DNA from: an uncultured Ruminococcus sp.
GTDB taxonomy: Bacteria > Bacillota > Clostridia > Oscillospirales > Ruminococcaceae
Assembly: GCA_947175975.1 (NCBI GenBank)
Contig: CAMWOX010000127.1
Location: forward strand, 1-5,247
Length of the DNA: 5,247 nucleotides
Direction of reading: 5' to 3'
The notes below the pieces were generated by a model. It saw only the letters and a list, made by a program, of their open reading frames with translations. It was not told where the DNA came from and searched no databases. Shown in pieces: positions 1 to 5,247 of the stretch; position 1 is the stretch's first letter; every line of letters begins with the position of its first letter. Made by a program: the position numbers and the translations under genes.

Positions 1-1337
1 AGTACAAGTGGCTCCTCAAATTCCCGAAGTACTTCACTAATCTGTTCTCTAGCATCCAGGAAACCCTGTACCACAATTGGATCAAAGTGAGAACCGCTTT
101 CGTGCTTGATGATCTCATAGGCTTCATCAAGCTTCATAGAGCCTTTATAGCATCTTTGGGATACAATTGCATCAAACACATCTGCAACTGCCATAATTCT
201 GGAACATAATGGAATATTATGTTCTGCCACACCCTGCGGATAGCCCTTGCCGTTCCACCATTCATGGTGTCCATATGCCATCTCAACTGCCAGATCCAGA
301 TATTCAAAATGTCCTAGTGTTTTCTCGGCATTCAATAACAATTTTCTTCCCTCTGTTGTATGGCTCTTCATGATGGCATATTCTTCATCTGTTAGCTTAC
401 CTTGTTTTTTCAGGATAGAATCTGGCACATGAATCTTGCCTATATCATGTAAGGGTGCAGCAATAACCATATTATTAATATACTGTTGATTTAAAATGTT
501 TTGATAACAACCTTTTTCGAGTAATGTTCCAGCAATGATTTCAACATATTTGGCCGTTCTCTTGATATGTCCGCCGGTATTTTCATCACGGTTTTCTACA
601 ATATCTGCCATTGTAATAATAATATTATGTTGCATTTCAAGCAGATCCCGATGCATATGTGCCTTTTTATTGCCGACCAGGATCAGAATAATAATGGTCA
701 GCGTAACTGTAAAACCGTTCAGACTGCTGACAATACTTTCAAGCATCGCAATTTCACGGTAATTATCCGCATTGATATTCCCATAAGCATAGACACCGAC
801 CACAAAACCGAACATCATACAGCCAATGATATATAACAAAATCTGTTCCCATTTTTCGAGTTTGCGATAAACCATTTCCTTGTTGAAATTCCTGCGCCAG
901 TTTTTTCCGGTCAGACAGAATGCCAGAAATCCCAGACCTATAAATGCATAGATCACAATAGAATAAATCTCTTCTGCATTGTCACCGAGCTGTAAAATCA
1001 CAACAGGAAGCACAGTCAGCGGCATTAATAGCCCGGCACAAATACCAGTAATGGGGAATAATAGCAGAACCCTGAAATATTTTCGTTTGCCACCTTGTCC
1101 GGTTAAAAAGCAATATAATCCAATTGAGATTCCCAGTATAACAATCGCTGGAACAGTACCAAACAGCAGACATGTTCCTATAATTAACAAATAGCTGCCA
1201 GTACAGAATAAAAACTGCGGACTGACAGAGTTATCTTTCTTTTCCAGGGATGGTATCAGAAAAATATATCTTGCAATCATCATCATAGCAATAAAATCCA
1301 GTGTCATCTTGACGCACTGATAAATATGTGTCTGCAT
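1..1337 (-). CDS. Membrane-anchored HD-GYP domain phosphodiesterase (partial, 3' end beyond window)
   Basis: Reading leftward from ATG 1337, an uninterrupted frame of 445 codons reaches the window edge without a stop. Residues about 1-222 are mostly hydrophobic, with roughly seven membrane segments (near 12-28, 42-60, 62-78, 88-117 as one or two, 124-142, 165-185, 205-222). The rest is a cytoplasmic HD-GYP domain: RDENTGGH at 250-257, the HDIGK metal-binding pair at 297-301, H326, HHEWWNGKGYP at 357-367, ADVFDA at 385-390 and HFDP at 417-420. HD-GYP proteins hydrolyse cyclic di-GMP (some act on related cyclic dinucleotides), and all visible metal ligands and the GYP loop are present, so activity is likely. 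There is no GGDEF or recognisable extracellular sensor domain. The start is the first ATG after a strong promoter. The best Shine-Dalgarno candidate (AAAGGG, 1352-1357) sits 14 nt upstream, which is long, so Met11 is a weaker alternative. The family call is secure; the substrate and signal sensed are inference. Confidence 0.93.
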   Translation of the reverse strand, partial: MQTHIYQCVKMTLDFIAMMMIARYIFLIPSLEKKDNSVSPQFLFCTGSYLLIIGTCLLFGTVPAIVILGISIGLYCFLTGQGGKRKYFRVLLLFPITGICAGLLMPLTVLPVVILQLGDNAEEIYSIVIYAFIGLGFLAFCLTGKNWRRNFNKEMVYRKLEKWEQILLYIIGCMMFGFVVGVYAYGNINADNYREIAMLESIVSSLNGFTVTLTIIILILVGNKKAHMHRDLLEMQHNIIITMADIVENRDENTGGHIKRTAKYVEIIAGTLLEKGCYQNILNQQYINNMVIAAPLHDIGKIHVPDSILKKQGKLTDEEYAIMKSHTTEGRKLLLNAEKTLGHFEYLDLAVEMAYGHHEWWNGKGYPQGVAEHNIPLCSRIMAVADVFDAIVSQRCYKGSMKLDEAYEIIKHESGSHFDPIVVQGFLDAREQISEVLREFEEPLV

Positions 1338-1384
1338 AATAATTCTAGAAACCCTTTCTGAAAATTTTTAATTTTTATGAATTT

Positions 1385-1413
1385 ATTATAACACATTGTT
1401 CTTAAAATTGCAA
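1385..1413 (-). promoter_or_regulatory. SigA promoter of the HD-GYP gene
   Basis: On the minus strand the -35 box TTGCAA (1408-1413) is separated by exactly 17 bp from a perfect TATAAT (1385-1390), which is preceded by TGT, giving an extended -10. Predicted transcription start is near 1378, leaving a 5' leader of about 40 nt. It lies downstream of the MFS terminator, so the HD-GYP gene should be transcribed independently of the exporter. Confidence 0.85.
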
Positions 1414-1460
1414 GAAAAAATTCATATTTTTTTCACAAATTTAATAGTTCTAACAGAATA

Positions 1461-1492
1461 TAAAAAAATACACAGCTTTTTAGGCTGTGTAA
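1461..1492 (-). terminator. Intrinsic terminator of the MFS gene
   Basis: A perfect 8-bp inverted repeat TACACAGC / GCTGTGTA (1469-1476 and 1484-1491) encloses a 7-nt loop. Read on the minus strand it is followed by seven T residues (1462-1468), the signature of a Rho-independent terminator. It begins about 30 nt after the MFS stop codon. Read on the plus strand the hairpin is followed by A residues, so the orientation is unambiguous. Confidence 0.9.
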
Positions 1493-1522
1493 AAAACGAA
1501 GTTGACTGCTTTAGATTCCTCT

Positions 1523-2824
1523 TTATTCATCTTTTTCGGATTCAAGTTGCCATATGGATTCTCTGCTTCTGAAATACAAACAAATAATTATCCCAAGAAA
1601 ACCAATTACAAAAAAGAACAATGCAGCTCCGGAACCTTTTCCAGTACCAAATAATGTAGAAATAATAGAATTATTCTGCGATGACATAAATGGTTCAAAA
1701 ACACAATCCACAGCAAAACCACCGATAAAATATCCTATTGGAATCGTAAAAAACTGAAGTGAATTCCTCACAGAATAAACTCTTCCCTGCATGGACTCCG
1801 GAATCTTTAGCCGCATAACTGCACTTAGATTTGTATTCATGAGTGGAATTGTAATCCAGCCAAGAAATCCTGCAATGCTCCATATCCATACATTCTGTCC
1901 GAAAGCAAGCAGAAAATTTTCTGTACTCATTGAAAATAAAAGGCAATTACATATTACTTTTACTCTGCTTTTCGCTGTCTTGCTAACAGATGCAACAATG
2001 CTTCCTAACAGGGTTGAAATGCCAATCACTGCATTTACAATTCCCATAATCTTTTCACTTCCGCCATTCCTTGAAAGCATCATTGAAGGAAATACAGCCT
2101 CATACATAGATGCCACCAAATTGATAGGTGAAAGGAACATAATCAAAGTAAAAATTCCAGGCTCTTTTTTCAGCCAATTCATTCCGCTTTTCATAGAATG
2201 CAGAAAACTCTCATTCTGAATATCATCCGGACTATTTACTGGAATTTTTATAAAAAACAAAAGTATCAAGAATGCCACCAAAAAAGTGAACAGGTCAAAC
2301 ATGATAACAGTGTTCATTCCAAAAATTCCTATTATAGCAGTTGTTATAACCGGCGTAAAAATTGAATTGACTGAACTGGAAAGATAACGGAAACTGCCTT
2401 CTTTCTGATAATACTTTTTGGGAAGAACTCTGGAAATAGCAACTTCTGATGCCGGTTGTTGAACGGTATTCATAAGTCCACTAAATGCATTTACAATGTA
2501 AATATGCCACATTTCAAGACTTTGCGTCAGGAAAAGCATCAATACCAGCAAAGTCGAAAAAGCCGCCGCACTATCACAGATGAGCATTATTTTTTTCTTG
2601 TCCCATCTATCTGAAAGTGTGCCTGCAAAAATACTGCAAAGCACATAGGGCGCATATGAGCAGACCATAAGAAATGCTGTATCTAGCGCAGAACCATTCT
2701 GACGATACGACCATATAACCAGTGCATAAGCCGTCATAGAACTCCCGAGAGCTGAAAAAGACTGACTCAGCCAAAGCAAAAGAAATACACGCATCTCACA
2801 GAGTGTTTTCAAAAAATTTTTCAT
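1523..2824 (-). CDS. MFS exporter, DHA3 / macrolide-efflux-like
   Basis: A complete 433-residue integral membrane protein with about twelve hydrophobic helices in two six-helix halves (approximately 13-35, 46-68, 78-99, 105-122, 150-168, 171-192; then 224-245, 258-280, 286-306, 311-335, 353-373, 399-418), joined by a polar loop at 193-220. The loop between helices 2 and 3 carries an MFS motif-A variant, GTLSDRWDKKK (68-78), and the second half has GRVYSVRNSLQFFTIPIG (347-364), which resembles the equivalent segment of Mef-type exporters. Members of this group use the proton gradient to export macrolides and other hydrophobic drugs; the substrate here cannot be read from sequence. The polar loop between helices 11 and 12 (374-398) is unusually long. 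The start is well supported by AGGAG (2834-2838), 9 nt upstream. The gene is transcribed alone, with its own structured leader and terminator, which suggests inducible expression. Confidence 0.9.
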   Translation of the reverse strand: MKNFLKTLCEMRVFLLLWLSQSFSALGSSMTAYALVIWSYRQNGSALDTAFLMVCSYAPYVLCSIFAGTLSDRWDKKKIMLICDSAAAFSTLLVLMLFLTQSLEMWHIYIVNAFSGLMNTVQQPASEVAISRVLPKKYYQKEGSFRYLSSSVNSIFTPVITTAIIGIFGMNTVIMFDLFTFLVAFLILLFFIKIPVNSPDDIQNESFLHSMKSGMNWLKKEPGIFTLIMFLSPINLVASMYEAVFPSMMLSRNGGSEKIMGIVNAVIGISTLLGSIVASVSKTAKSRVKVICNCLLFSMSTENFLLAFGQNVWIWSIAGFLGWITIPLMNTNLSAVMRLKIPESMQGRVYSVRNSLQFFTIPIGYFIGGFAVDCVFEPFMSSQNNSIISTLFGTGKGSGAALFFFVIGFLGIIICLYFRSRESIWQLESEKDE

Positions 2825-2826
2825 TG

Positions 2827-2877
2827 TACCTTACTCCTAACTTATTGAAATTGTTTTTCAAATTAGTATGCAAGGTA
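2827..2877 (-). promoter_or_regulatory. Shine-Dalgarno-sequestering hairpin of the MFS mRNA
   Basis: In the minus-strand RNA, UACCUU (2877-2872) pairs with AAGGUA (2832-2827). This continues with a G-U and a C-G pair (2871/2833, 2870/2834), a small internal loop, CUAA/UUAG (2866-2863 with 2840-2837), and an apical stem UUGAAA/UUUCAA (2861-2856 with 2850-2845) closed by AACAA. That is about 18 base pairs, and it encloses the AGGAG of the exporter immediately before its start codon. There is no U-run after it, so it looks like a block to translation rather than a transcription terminator. The pairing was worked out by hand; no folding energy was calculated. Confidence 0.65.
2834..2838 (-). promoter_or_regulatory. 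Ribosome binding site of the MFS exporter
   Basis: AGGAG lies 9 nt before the ATG at 2824 and fixes the start codon. Three of its five bases are predicted to be paired and the other two lie in a small internal loop of the hairpin at 2827-2877, so the site should be poorly accessible in the default fold. Confidence 0.8.
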
Positions 2878-2883
2878 ATCAGG

Positions 2884-2906
2884 AACAGAATTTTAATGAT
2901 TCTGTT
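2884..2906 (-). promoter_or_regulatory. Second leader hairpin upstream of the MFS gene
   Basis: A perfect 8-bp inverted repeat, AACAGAAT / ATTCTGTT, with a 7-nt loop (2892-2898). It directly abuts the stem at 2907-2945, so the two could stack. Its 3' arm lies within CTGTTCC on the minus strand, which could instead pair with GGAACAG (2926-2920) in the loop of the preceding hairpin, giving mutually exclusive folds. Confidence 0.6.
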
Positions 2907-2945
2907 GCTCTGTACAGTACTGTTCCATCAAACCCTGCACAGAGC
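2907..2945 (-). promoter_or_regulatory. First leader hairpin, overlapping the leader peptide codons
   Basis: In the minus-strand RNA, GCUCUGUGCAG (2945-2935) pairs over eleven consecutive positions, with one G-U wobble, with CUGUACAGAGC (2917-2907), leaving a 17-nt loop. The 5' arm covers codons 8 to 11 of the 12-codon leader ORF, so a ribosome translating or stalled there would open the stem. This arrangement is characteristic of attenuators controlled by translation of a leader peptide. Confidence 0.7.
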
Positions 2946-2966
2946 TTTATCAATACAAAGAAGCAT
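2928..2966 (-). CDS. 12-residue leader peptide MLLCIDKALCRV of the MFS exporter
   Basis: A short ORF, ATG to TGA, encoding MLLCIDKALCRV. It has a GGAGG Shine-Dalgarno site (2974-2978) at an optimal 7-nt spacing and lies just downstream of a near-consensus promoter, with the transcription start predicted about 20 nt upstream of its ATG. It ends about 100 nt before the exporter start, and its last codons form one arm of the first leader hairpin. Leader peptides of this size control erm, mef/msr-type and other ribosome-antibiotic resistance genes by drug-dependent stalling; that role is inferred here from position. The peptide itself does not match a leader I can name. A second ATG 5 nt upstream, in another frame, has only 2 nt between it and the GGAGG and is less likely to be used. 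Confidence 0.7.
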   Translation of the reverse strand: MLLCIDKALCRV

Positions 2967-2994
2967 TTCATTTCCTCCATTCATAATTATATTC

Positions 2995-3023
2995 ATTATA
3001 GCATACTCTGAAGTGATTTACAA
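2995..3023 (-). promoter_or_regulatory. SigA promoter of the leader peptide and MFS exporter
   Basis: On the minus strand, TTGTAA (3018-3023), a 17-bp spacer and a perfect TATAAT (2995-3000) preceded by TGC (extended -10). The transcription start is predicted near 2988, giving a 5' untranslated leader of about 165 nt before the exporter. That is much longer than the roughly 40-nt leaders of the other promoters in the window. The unit is divergent from the purB operon promoter, with 30 bp between the two -35 boxes. Confidence 0.85.
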
Positions 3024-3053
3024 TACTTTTGATAAATTAATTTCCGGAACGGG

Positions 3054-3082
3054 TTGCAATTCTTTGAAAAATATAGTATAAT
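3054..3082 (+). promoter_or_regulatory. SigA promoter of the cysteine-cluster protein and purB operon
   Basis: TTGCAA (3054-3059), a 17-bp spacer and a perfect TATAAT (3077-3082). The transcription start is predicted near 3089, about 32 nt before the ATG at 3121. I see no guanine-type riboswitch or recognisable purine-box element between the promoter and the start codon. An 8-bp palindrome TTCCGGAA (3042-3049) lies between this promoter and the divergent one. Confidence 0.85.
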
Positions 3083-3120
3083 AAAATTATCATCACGCAA
3101 AACGGAGAAGAATAAAAATC

Positions 3121-3612
3121 ATGCTGAAAAAATTACTAAAGCAAAATACTTGTTCGGAATGCAGACAATGTTGCATCTTTAGCAACTATGATGTATTCGA
3201 CCTGCCTGTATTATCTCTGGAAACCCGGAATGCATGCAGGCATATCCTTCCAGATCTGGAATTTCTCTCCAAAGGTAAAGAATCTTATCTATTCCGGATT
3301 AGAGAAACAAATGAACAAGGTTTATTTCCCTGTCCGATACTCAATCCGGAAACAGGCTGTATGCTTGGTGATCAGAAGCCTTTTGACTGTCAGATTTTCC
3401 CGTTCCAGATTGTGAAAATTCATGAACGAAATGCGATTATTTTATCTTATCTCTGTGATGCCATGATGCAGCAATCACTTGCAGAATTGATGGATTTTCT
3501 CCAGCAAGGGTTTGCTGAAAAAATTTTTTCCTATGCCCATGAAAATCCGGATGTGATTCGCTATTATGATGGTCACAGTCCCGTGCTGTTCTGGGAAGAG
3601 GATAAATTTTAA
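3121..3612 (+). CDS. YkgJ-family cysteine-cluster protein
   Basis: A 163-residue soluble protein with the hallmark N-terminal cluster CSECRQCC (Cys11, 14, 17, 18), followed by a second set of cysteines in FPCPILNPETGC and PFDCQIFPF (Cys71, 80, 90). This is the pattern of the YkgJ / UPF0153 zinc- or iron-sulphur-cluster family, often annotated as Fe-S oxidoreductase-like; the biochemical role of the family is not established. It has no signal peptide or membrane segment, so it should be cytoplasmic. The C-terminal half (about 110-163) has no motif I recognise. The start follows GGAG (3104-3107) with a rather long 13-nt spacer, but no better in-frame start is apparent. It ends 26 bp before purB with no terminator between, so the two are probably cotranscribed. 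The family call is strong; metal identity and function are unknown. Confidence 0.85.
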   Translation: MLKKLLKQNTCSECRQCCIFSNYDVFDLPVLSLETRNACRHILPDLEFLSKGKESYLFRIRETNEQGLFPCPILNPETGCMLGDQKPFDCQIFPFQIVKIHERNAIILSYLCDAMMQQSLAELMDFLQQGFAEKIFSYAHENPDVIRYYDGHSPVLFWEEDKF

Positions 3613-3638
3613 TATTATTTACAGGAGGCTAAAAATTT

Positions 3639-5078
3639 ATGTCAAATCAAAGCTATGAAAGTCCGTTCTGCACCAGATACGCCAGCAAGGAAATGCAGTA
3701 TCTGTTTTCCGCAGACAAGAAATTTACTACCTGGCGTAGATTATGGGTTGCGCTTGCCCGTGCGGAAATGAAACTCGGTCTGCATGTCACACAGGAACAA
3801 GTAGACGAACTGGAATCCAATGTAGAAAATATCGACTATGCAATGGCAGCGGAACGTGAAAAAATCGTTCGTCATGATGTCATGGCACATGTCTATACTT
3901 ACGGACAGGCTTGTCCAAAAGCTGCAGGAATCATTCATCTAGGTGCAACATCCTGCTATGTCGGCGATAATACGGATATTATCATCATGCGGGATGCTTT
4001 ACAGGTTGTCAAGAGAAAACTTGTCAAAGTCATCTCTCAACTTGCTGTATTCGCTGACAAATATAAAGCACTCCCCTGCCTTGCTTACACACATTTACAA
4101 CCTGCACAGCTCACTACAATCGGCAAGAGAGCCACTCTCTGGTGCAATGAATTACTGATGGATCTGGAAGATCTTGATTTCAGACTGCAATCCCTGAAAT
4201 TACTGGGATCAAAAGGCACAACTGGTACACAGGCATCTTTTATGGAATTATTCCATGGTGATACAGACAAGATCAAACAGCTTGAAAATATGATCGCCGA
4301 AGAAATGGGATTCAGTGATGTTGTACCGGTTTCCGGTCAGACCTATTCTAGAAAAGTGGATTATCAGGTTTGTTCTGTCCTTGCAGGCATTGCACAGTCA
4401 GCCAGCAAATTCTCGAATGATATTAGATTAATGCAGAGTTTCAAAGAAATGGAAGAGCCATTCGAGAAAAATCAGATCGGTTCTTCTGCCATGGCTTACA
4501 AGCGTAATCCGATGCGTGATGAGAGAATCACATCACTGGCAAGATATGTGATGTGTGATGTGCTAAATCCTGCATTCACAGCCGGCACACAGTGGTTTGA
4601 AAGAACGCTGGATGATTCTGCAAACAAGAGAATCTCCGTTGCAGAGGCATTCCTTGGTGTGGATGCTATCCTGAATATCATGCTGAATGTAACAGATCCG
4701 GAGAACGGACTTGTTGTTTATGAGAAGATCATTACAAAGCGTGTCATGGCAGAACTGCCGTTCATGGCAACGGAAAATATCATGATGGATGCTGTCCAGA
4801 AAGGCGGCAATCGCCAGGAACTGCATGAACGCATCCGTCAGTTATCCATGGAAGCCGGGAAACGTGTGAAACAGGAGGGACTTGACAACAACCTCTGCGA
4901 ATTGATTTTAGCAGATCCCATGTTCATGATTACGGAACAGGAAATGCAGGAAATCATGAAACCGGAGAACTTCATCGGCAGATGTCCGCAACAAGTAGAA
5001 GAATTTATTGCAGATTGCGTACAGCCGGTACTGGATGCAAACGGCGTTTCCAACGACCGAGCAGAAATCAATGTTTAA
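3639..5078 (+). CDS. purB: Adenylosuccinate lyase
   Basis: A complete 479-residue protein of the fumarase/aspartase superfamily. It catalyses two fumarate-releasing steps of purine synthesis: SAICAR to AICAR, and adenylosuccinate to AMP. Visible landmarks are RYAS (13-16), RHDVMAHV (78-85), HLGATSCYVGDNTD (100-113), the catalytic-histidine segment THLQPAQLTT (151-160, His152), KGTTGTQASF (192-201), the flexible signature loop GSSAMAYKRNPMRDER (281-296, catalytic Ser282 and Lys288), WFERTLDDSANKR (319-331) and ELPFMATEN (372-380). Length and sequence follow the animal ADSL form closely (human about 484 residues, residue offset 7) rather than the shorter B. subtilis type. The start is fixed by AGGAGG (3623-3628), 10 nt upstream. 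It is the second gene after the cysteine-cluster protein and shares its promoter. No clear terminator follows. The enzyme should be functional. Confidence 0.97.
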   Translation: MSNQSYESPFCTRYASKEMQYLFSADKKFTTWRRLWVALARAEMKLGLHVTQEQVDELESNVENIDYAMAAEREKIVRHDVMAHVYTYGQACPKAAGIIHLGATSCYVGDNTDIIIMRDALQVVKRKLVKVISQLAVFADKYKALPCLAYTHLQPAQLTTIGKRATLWCNELLMDLEDLDFRLQSLKLLGSKGTTGTQASFMELFHGDTDKIKQLENMIAEEMGFSDVVPVSGQTYSRKVDYQVCSVLAGIAQSASKFSNDIRLMQSFKEMEEPFEKNQIGSSAMAYKRNPMRDERITSLARYVMCDVLNPAFTAGTQWFERTLDDSANKRISVAEAFLGVDAILNIMLNVTDPENGLVVYEKIITKRVMAELPFMATENIMMDAVQKGGNRQELHERIRQLSMEAGKRVKQEGLDNNLCELILADPMFMITEQEMQEIMKPENFIGRCPQQVEEFIADCVQPVLDANGVSNDRAEINV

Positions 5079-5106
5079 TAGTTATGATGCCTGAAACTAC
5101 GCAATC

Positions 5107-5146
5107 GTTACTTACAAGTAACTATGTTACTAAAAAGTGCGTACTT
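5107..5146 (+). promoter_or_regulatory. Cluster of inverted repeats, probable repressor operator
   Basis: Three overlapping or adjacent symmetric elements share the GTTACTT / AAGTAAC half-site: GTTACTT-AC-AAGTAAC (5107-5122), AGTAAC-TAT-GTTACT (5117-5131) and the imperfect AAGTGCGTACTT (5135-5146). The last runs into the -35 box at 5145. Placement immediately upstream of and overlapping a promoter is what a dimeric repressor operator would show. The half-sites remind me of HxlR/MarR-type operators, but I cannot name the regulator. The first element could also form an RNA hairpin after purB, but with no T-run. Confidence 0.5.
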
Positions 5147-5173
5147 GAAAAATAATTCTGTTTGTGCTATACT
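5145..5173 (+). promoter_or_regulatory. SigA promoter of the downstream partial gene
   Basis: TTGAAA (5145-5150), a 17-bp spacer and TATACT (5168-5173) preceded by TGC (extended -10). The transcription start is predicted near 5180, about 40 nt before the ATG at 5220. The -35 box overlaps the last inverted repeat of the upstream cluster. Confidence 0.78.
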
Positions 5174-5219
5174 AAATTACAGAAAAAATTTATATATGCT
5201 GATATGGAGGTATTTTGCA

Positions 5220-5247
5220 ATGAAAAATTATCAGAAAATTCATGTTG
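5220..5247 (+). CDS. Start of an unidentified gene (5' fragment only)
   Basis: An ATG at 5220 is preceded by a strong TGGAGG Shine-Dalgarno site (5205-5210) at 9-nt spacing and by a good promoter. Only MKNYQKIHV is inside the window before the right edge, too little to assign a family. The operator-like repeats upstream suggest a tightly regulated gene, possibly autoregulated or controlled by a small winged-helix repressor; this is inference from the promoter only. Confidence 0.65.

Noticed and set aside
535..836. Overlapping plus-strand reading frames of 75 and 89 codons
   Set aside because: They are antisense to the HD-GYP gene, whose minus-strand frame is open to the window edge and carries all family motifs.
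1791..2219. A 142-codon plus-strand reading frame
   Set aside because: It is opposite the well-supported MFS coding region, and its sequence reflects the antisense of membrane-helix codons. It has no promoter or ribosome binding site of note.
2884..2906. Second leader hairpin as a transcription terminator (classical transcription attenuation)
   Set aside because: Neither this hairpin nor the following one is succeeded by a U-run on the minus strand, so translational control is the better model.
2879..2971. A 30-codon minus-strand ORF starting 5 nt upstream of the leader peptide in another frame
   Set aside because: Its ATG is only 2 nt from the GGAGG, too close for efficient initiation, whereas the 12-codon ORF has 7 nt. 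It could still be a minor product.
2803..3081. A 92-codon plus-strand reading frame across the exporter leader
   Set aside because: It lies antisense to the leader and exporter start, has no convincing Shine-Dalgarno site, and covers the promoters of both flanking units. The minus-strand leader explains the region better.
5107..5122. Palindrome after purB as its intrinsic terminator
   Set aside because: There is no T-run on the plus strand and the loop would be only 2 nt unless the top pair opens. Its repetition next to a promoter fits an operator better.

Overview
This 5.2 kb window looks like the chromosome of a low-GC, Gram-positive Clostridia member, probably Lachnospiraceae. The assignment rests on the AT-rich composition, strong Shine-Dalgarno sites, near-consensus SigA promoters (TTGnAA, 17-bp spacer, TATAAT with an upstream TG), and the style of the proteins (multi-TM HD-GYP, DHA3-type MFS, cysteine-cluster protein, ADSL-like PurB). 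It is inference; no marker gene is present.

Layout. (1) 1-1337, minus strand: a membrane-anchored HD-GYP phosphodiesterase, probably for cyclic di-GMP. Its 3' end runs off the left edge of the window, and it has its own promoter at 1385-1413. (2) 1461-1492: an intrinsic terminator read on the minus strand, closing the MFS unit and separating it from the HD-GYP gene. (3) 1523-2824, minus strand: a 12-TM MFS exporter resembling macrolide/drug efflux proteins. (4) 2825-3023, minus strand: a structured leader of about 165 nt for that exporter. It holds a strong promoter, a 12-codon leader ORF (MLLCIDKALCRV) with an ideal GGAGG site, an 11-bp stem overlapping the leader codons, a second 8-bp hairpin, and a final long hairpin that buries the exporter's Shine-Dalgarno site. 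This is the layout of a ribosome-stalling translational attenuator and is the most interesting item here. (5) 3054-5078, plus strand: a divergent promoter followed by a probable two-gene operon, a YkgJ-type cysteine-cluster protein and, 26 bp later, purB (adenylosuccinate lyase, the human ADSL-like form). (6) 5079-5247: an intergenic region with a cluster of related inverted repeats running into the -35 box of a good promoter, then the first nine codons of an unidentified plus-strand gene.

The genes do not form one pathway. PurB is purine housekeeping, the cysteine-cluster protein may be a metal-binding or modification factor cotranscribed with it, and the exporter with its leader is a self-contained, probably antibiotic-inducible, resistance unit. 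The HD-GYP protein is a separate signalling gene. I see no tRNA, rRNA, CRISPR array, insertion sequence or attachment site.
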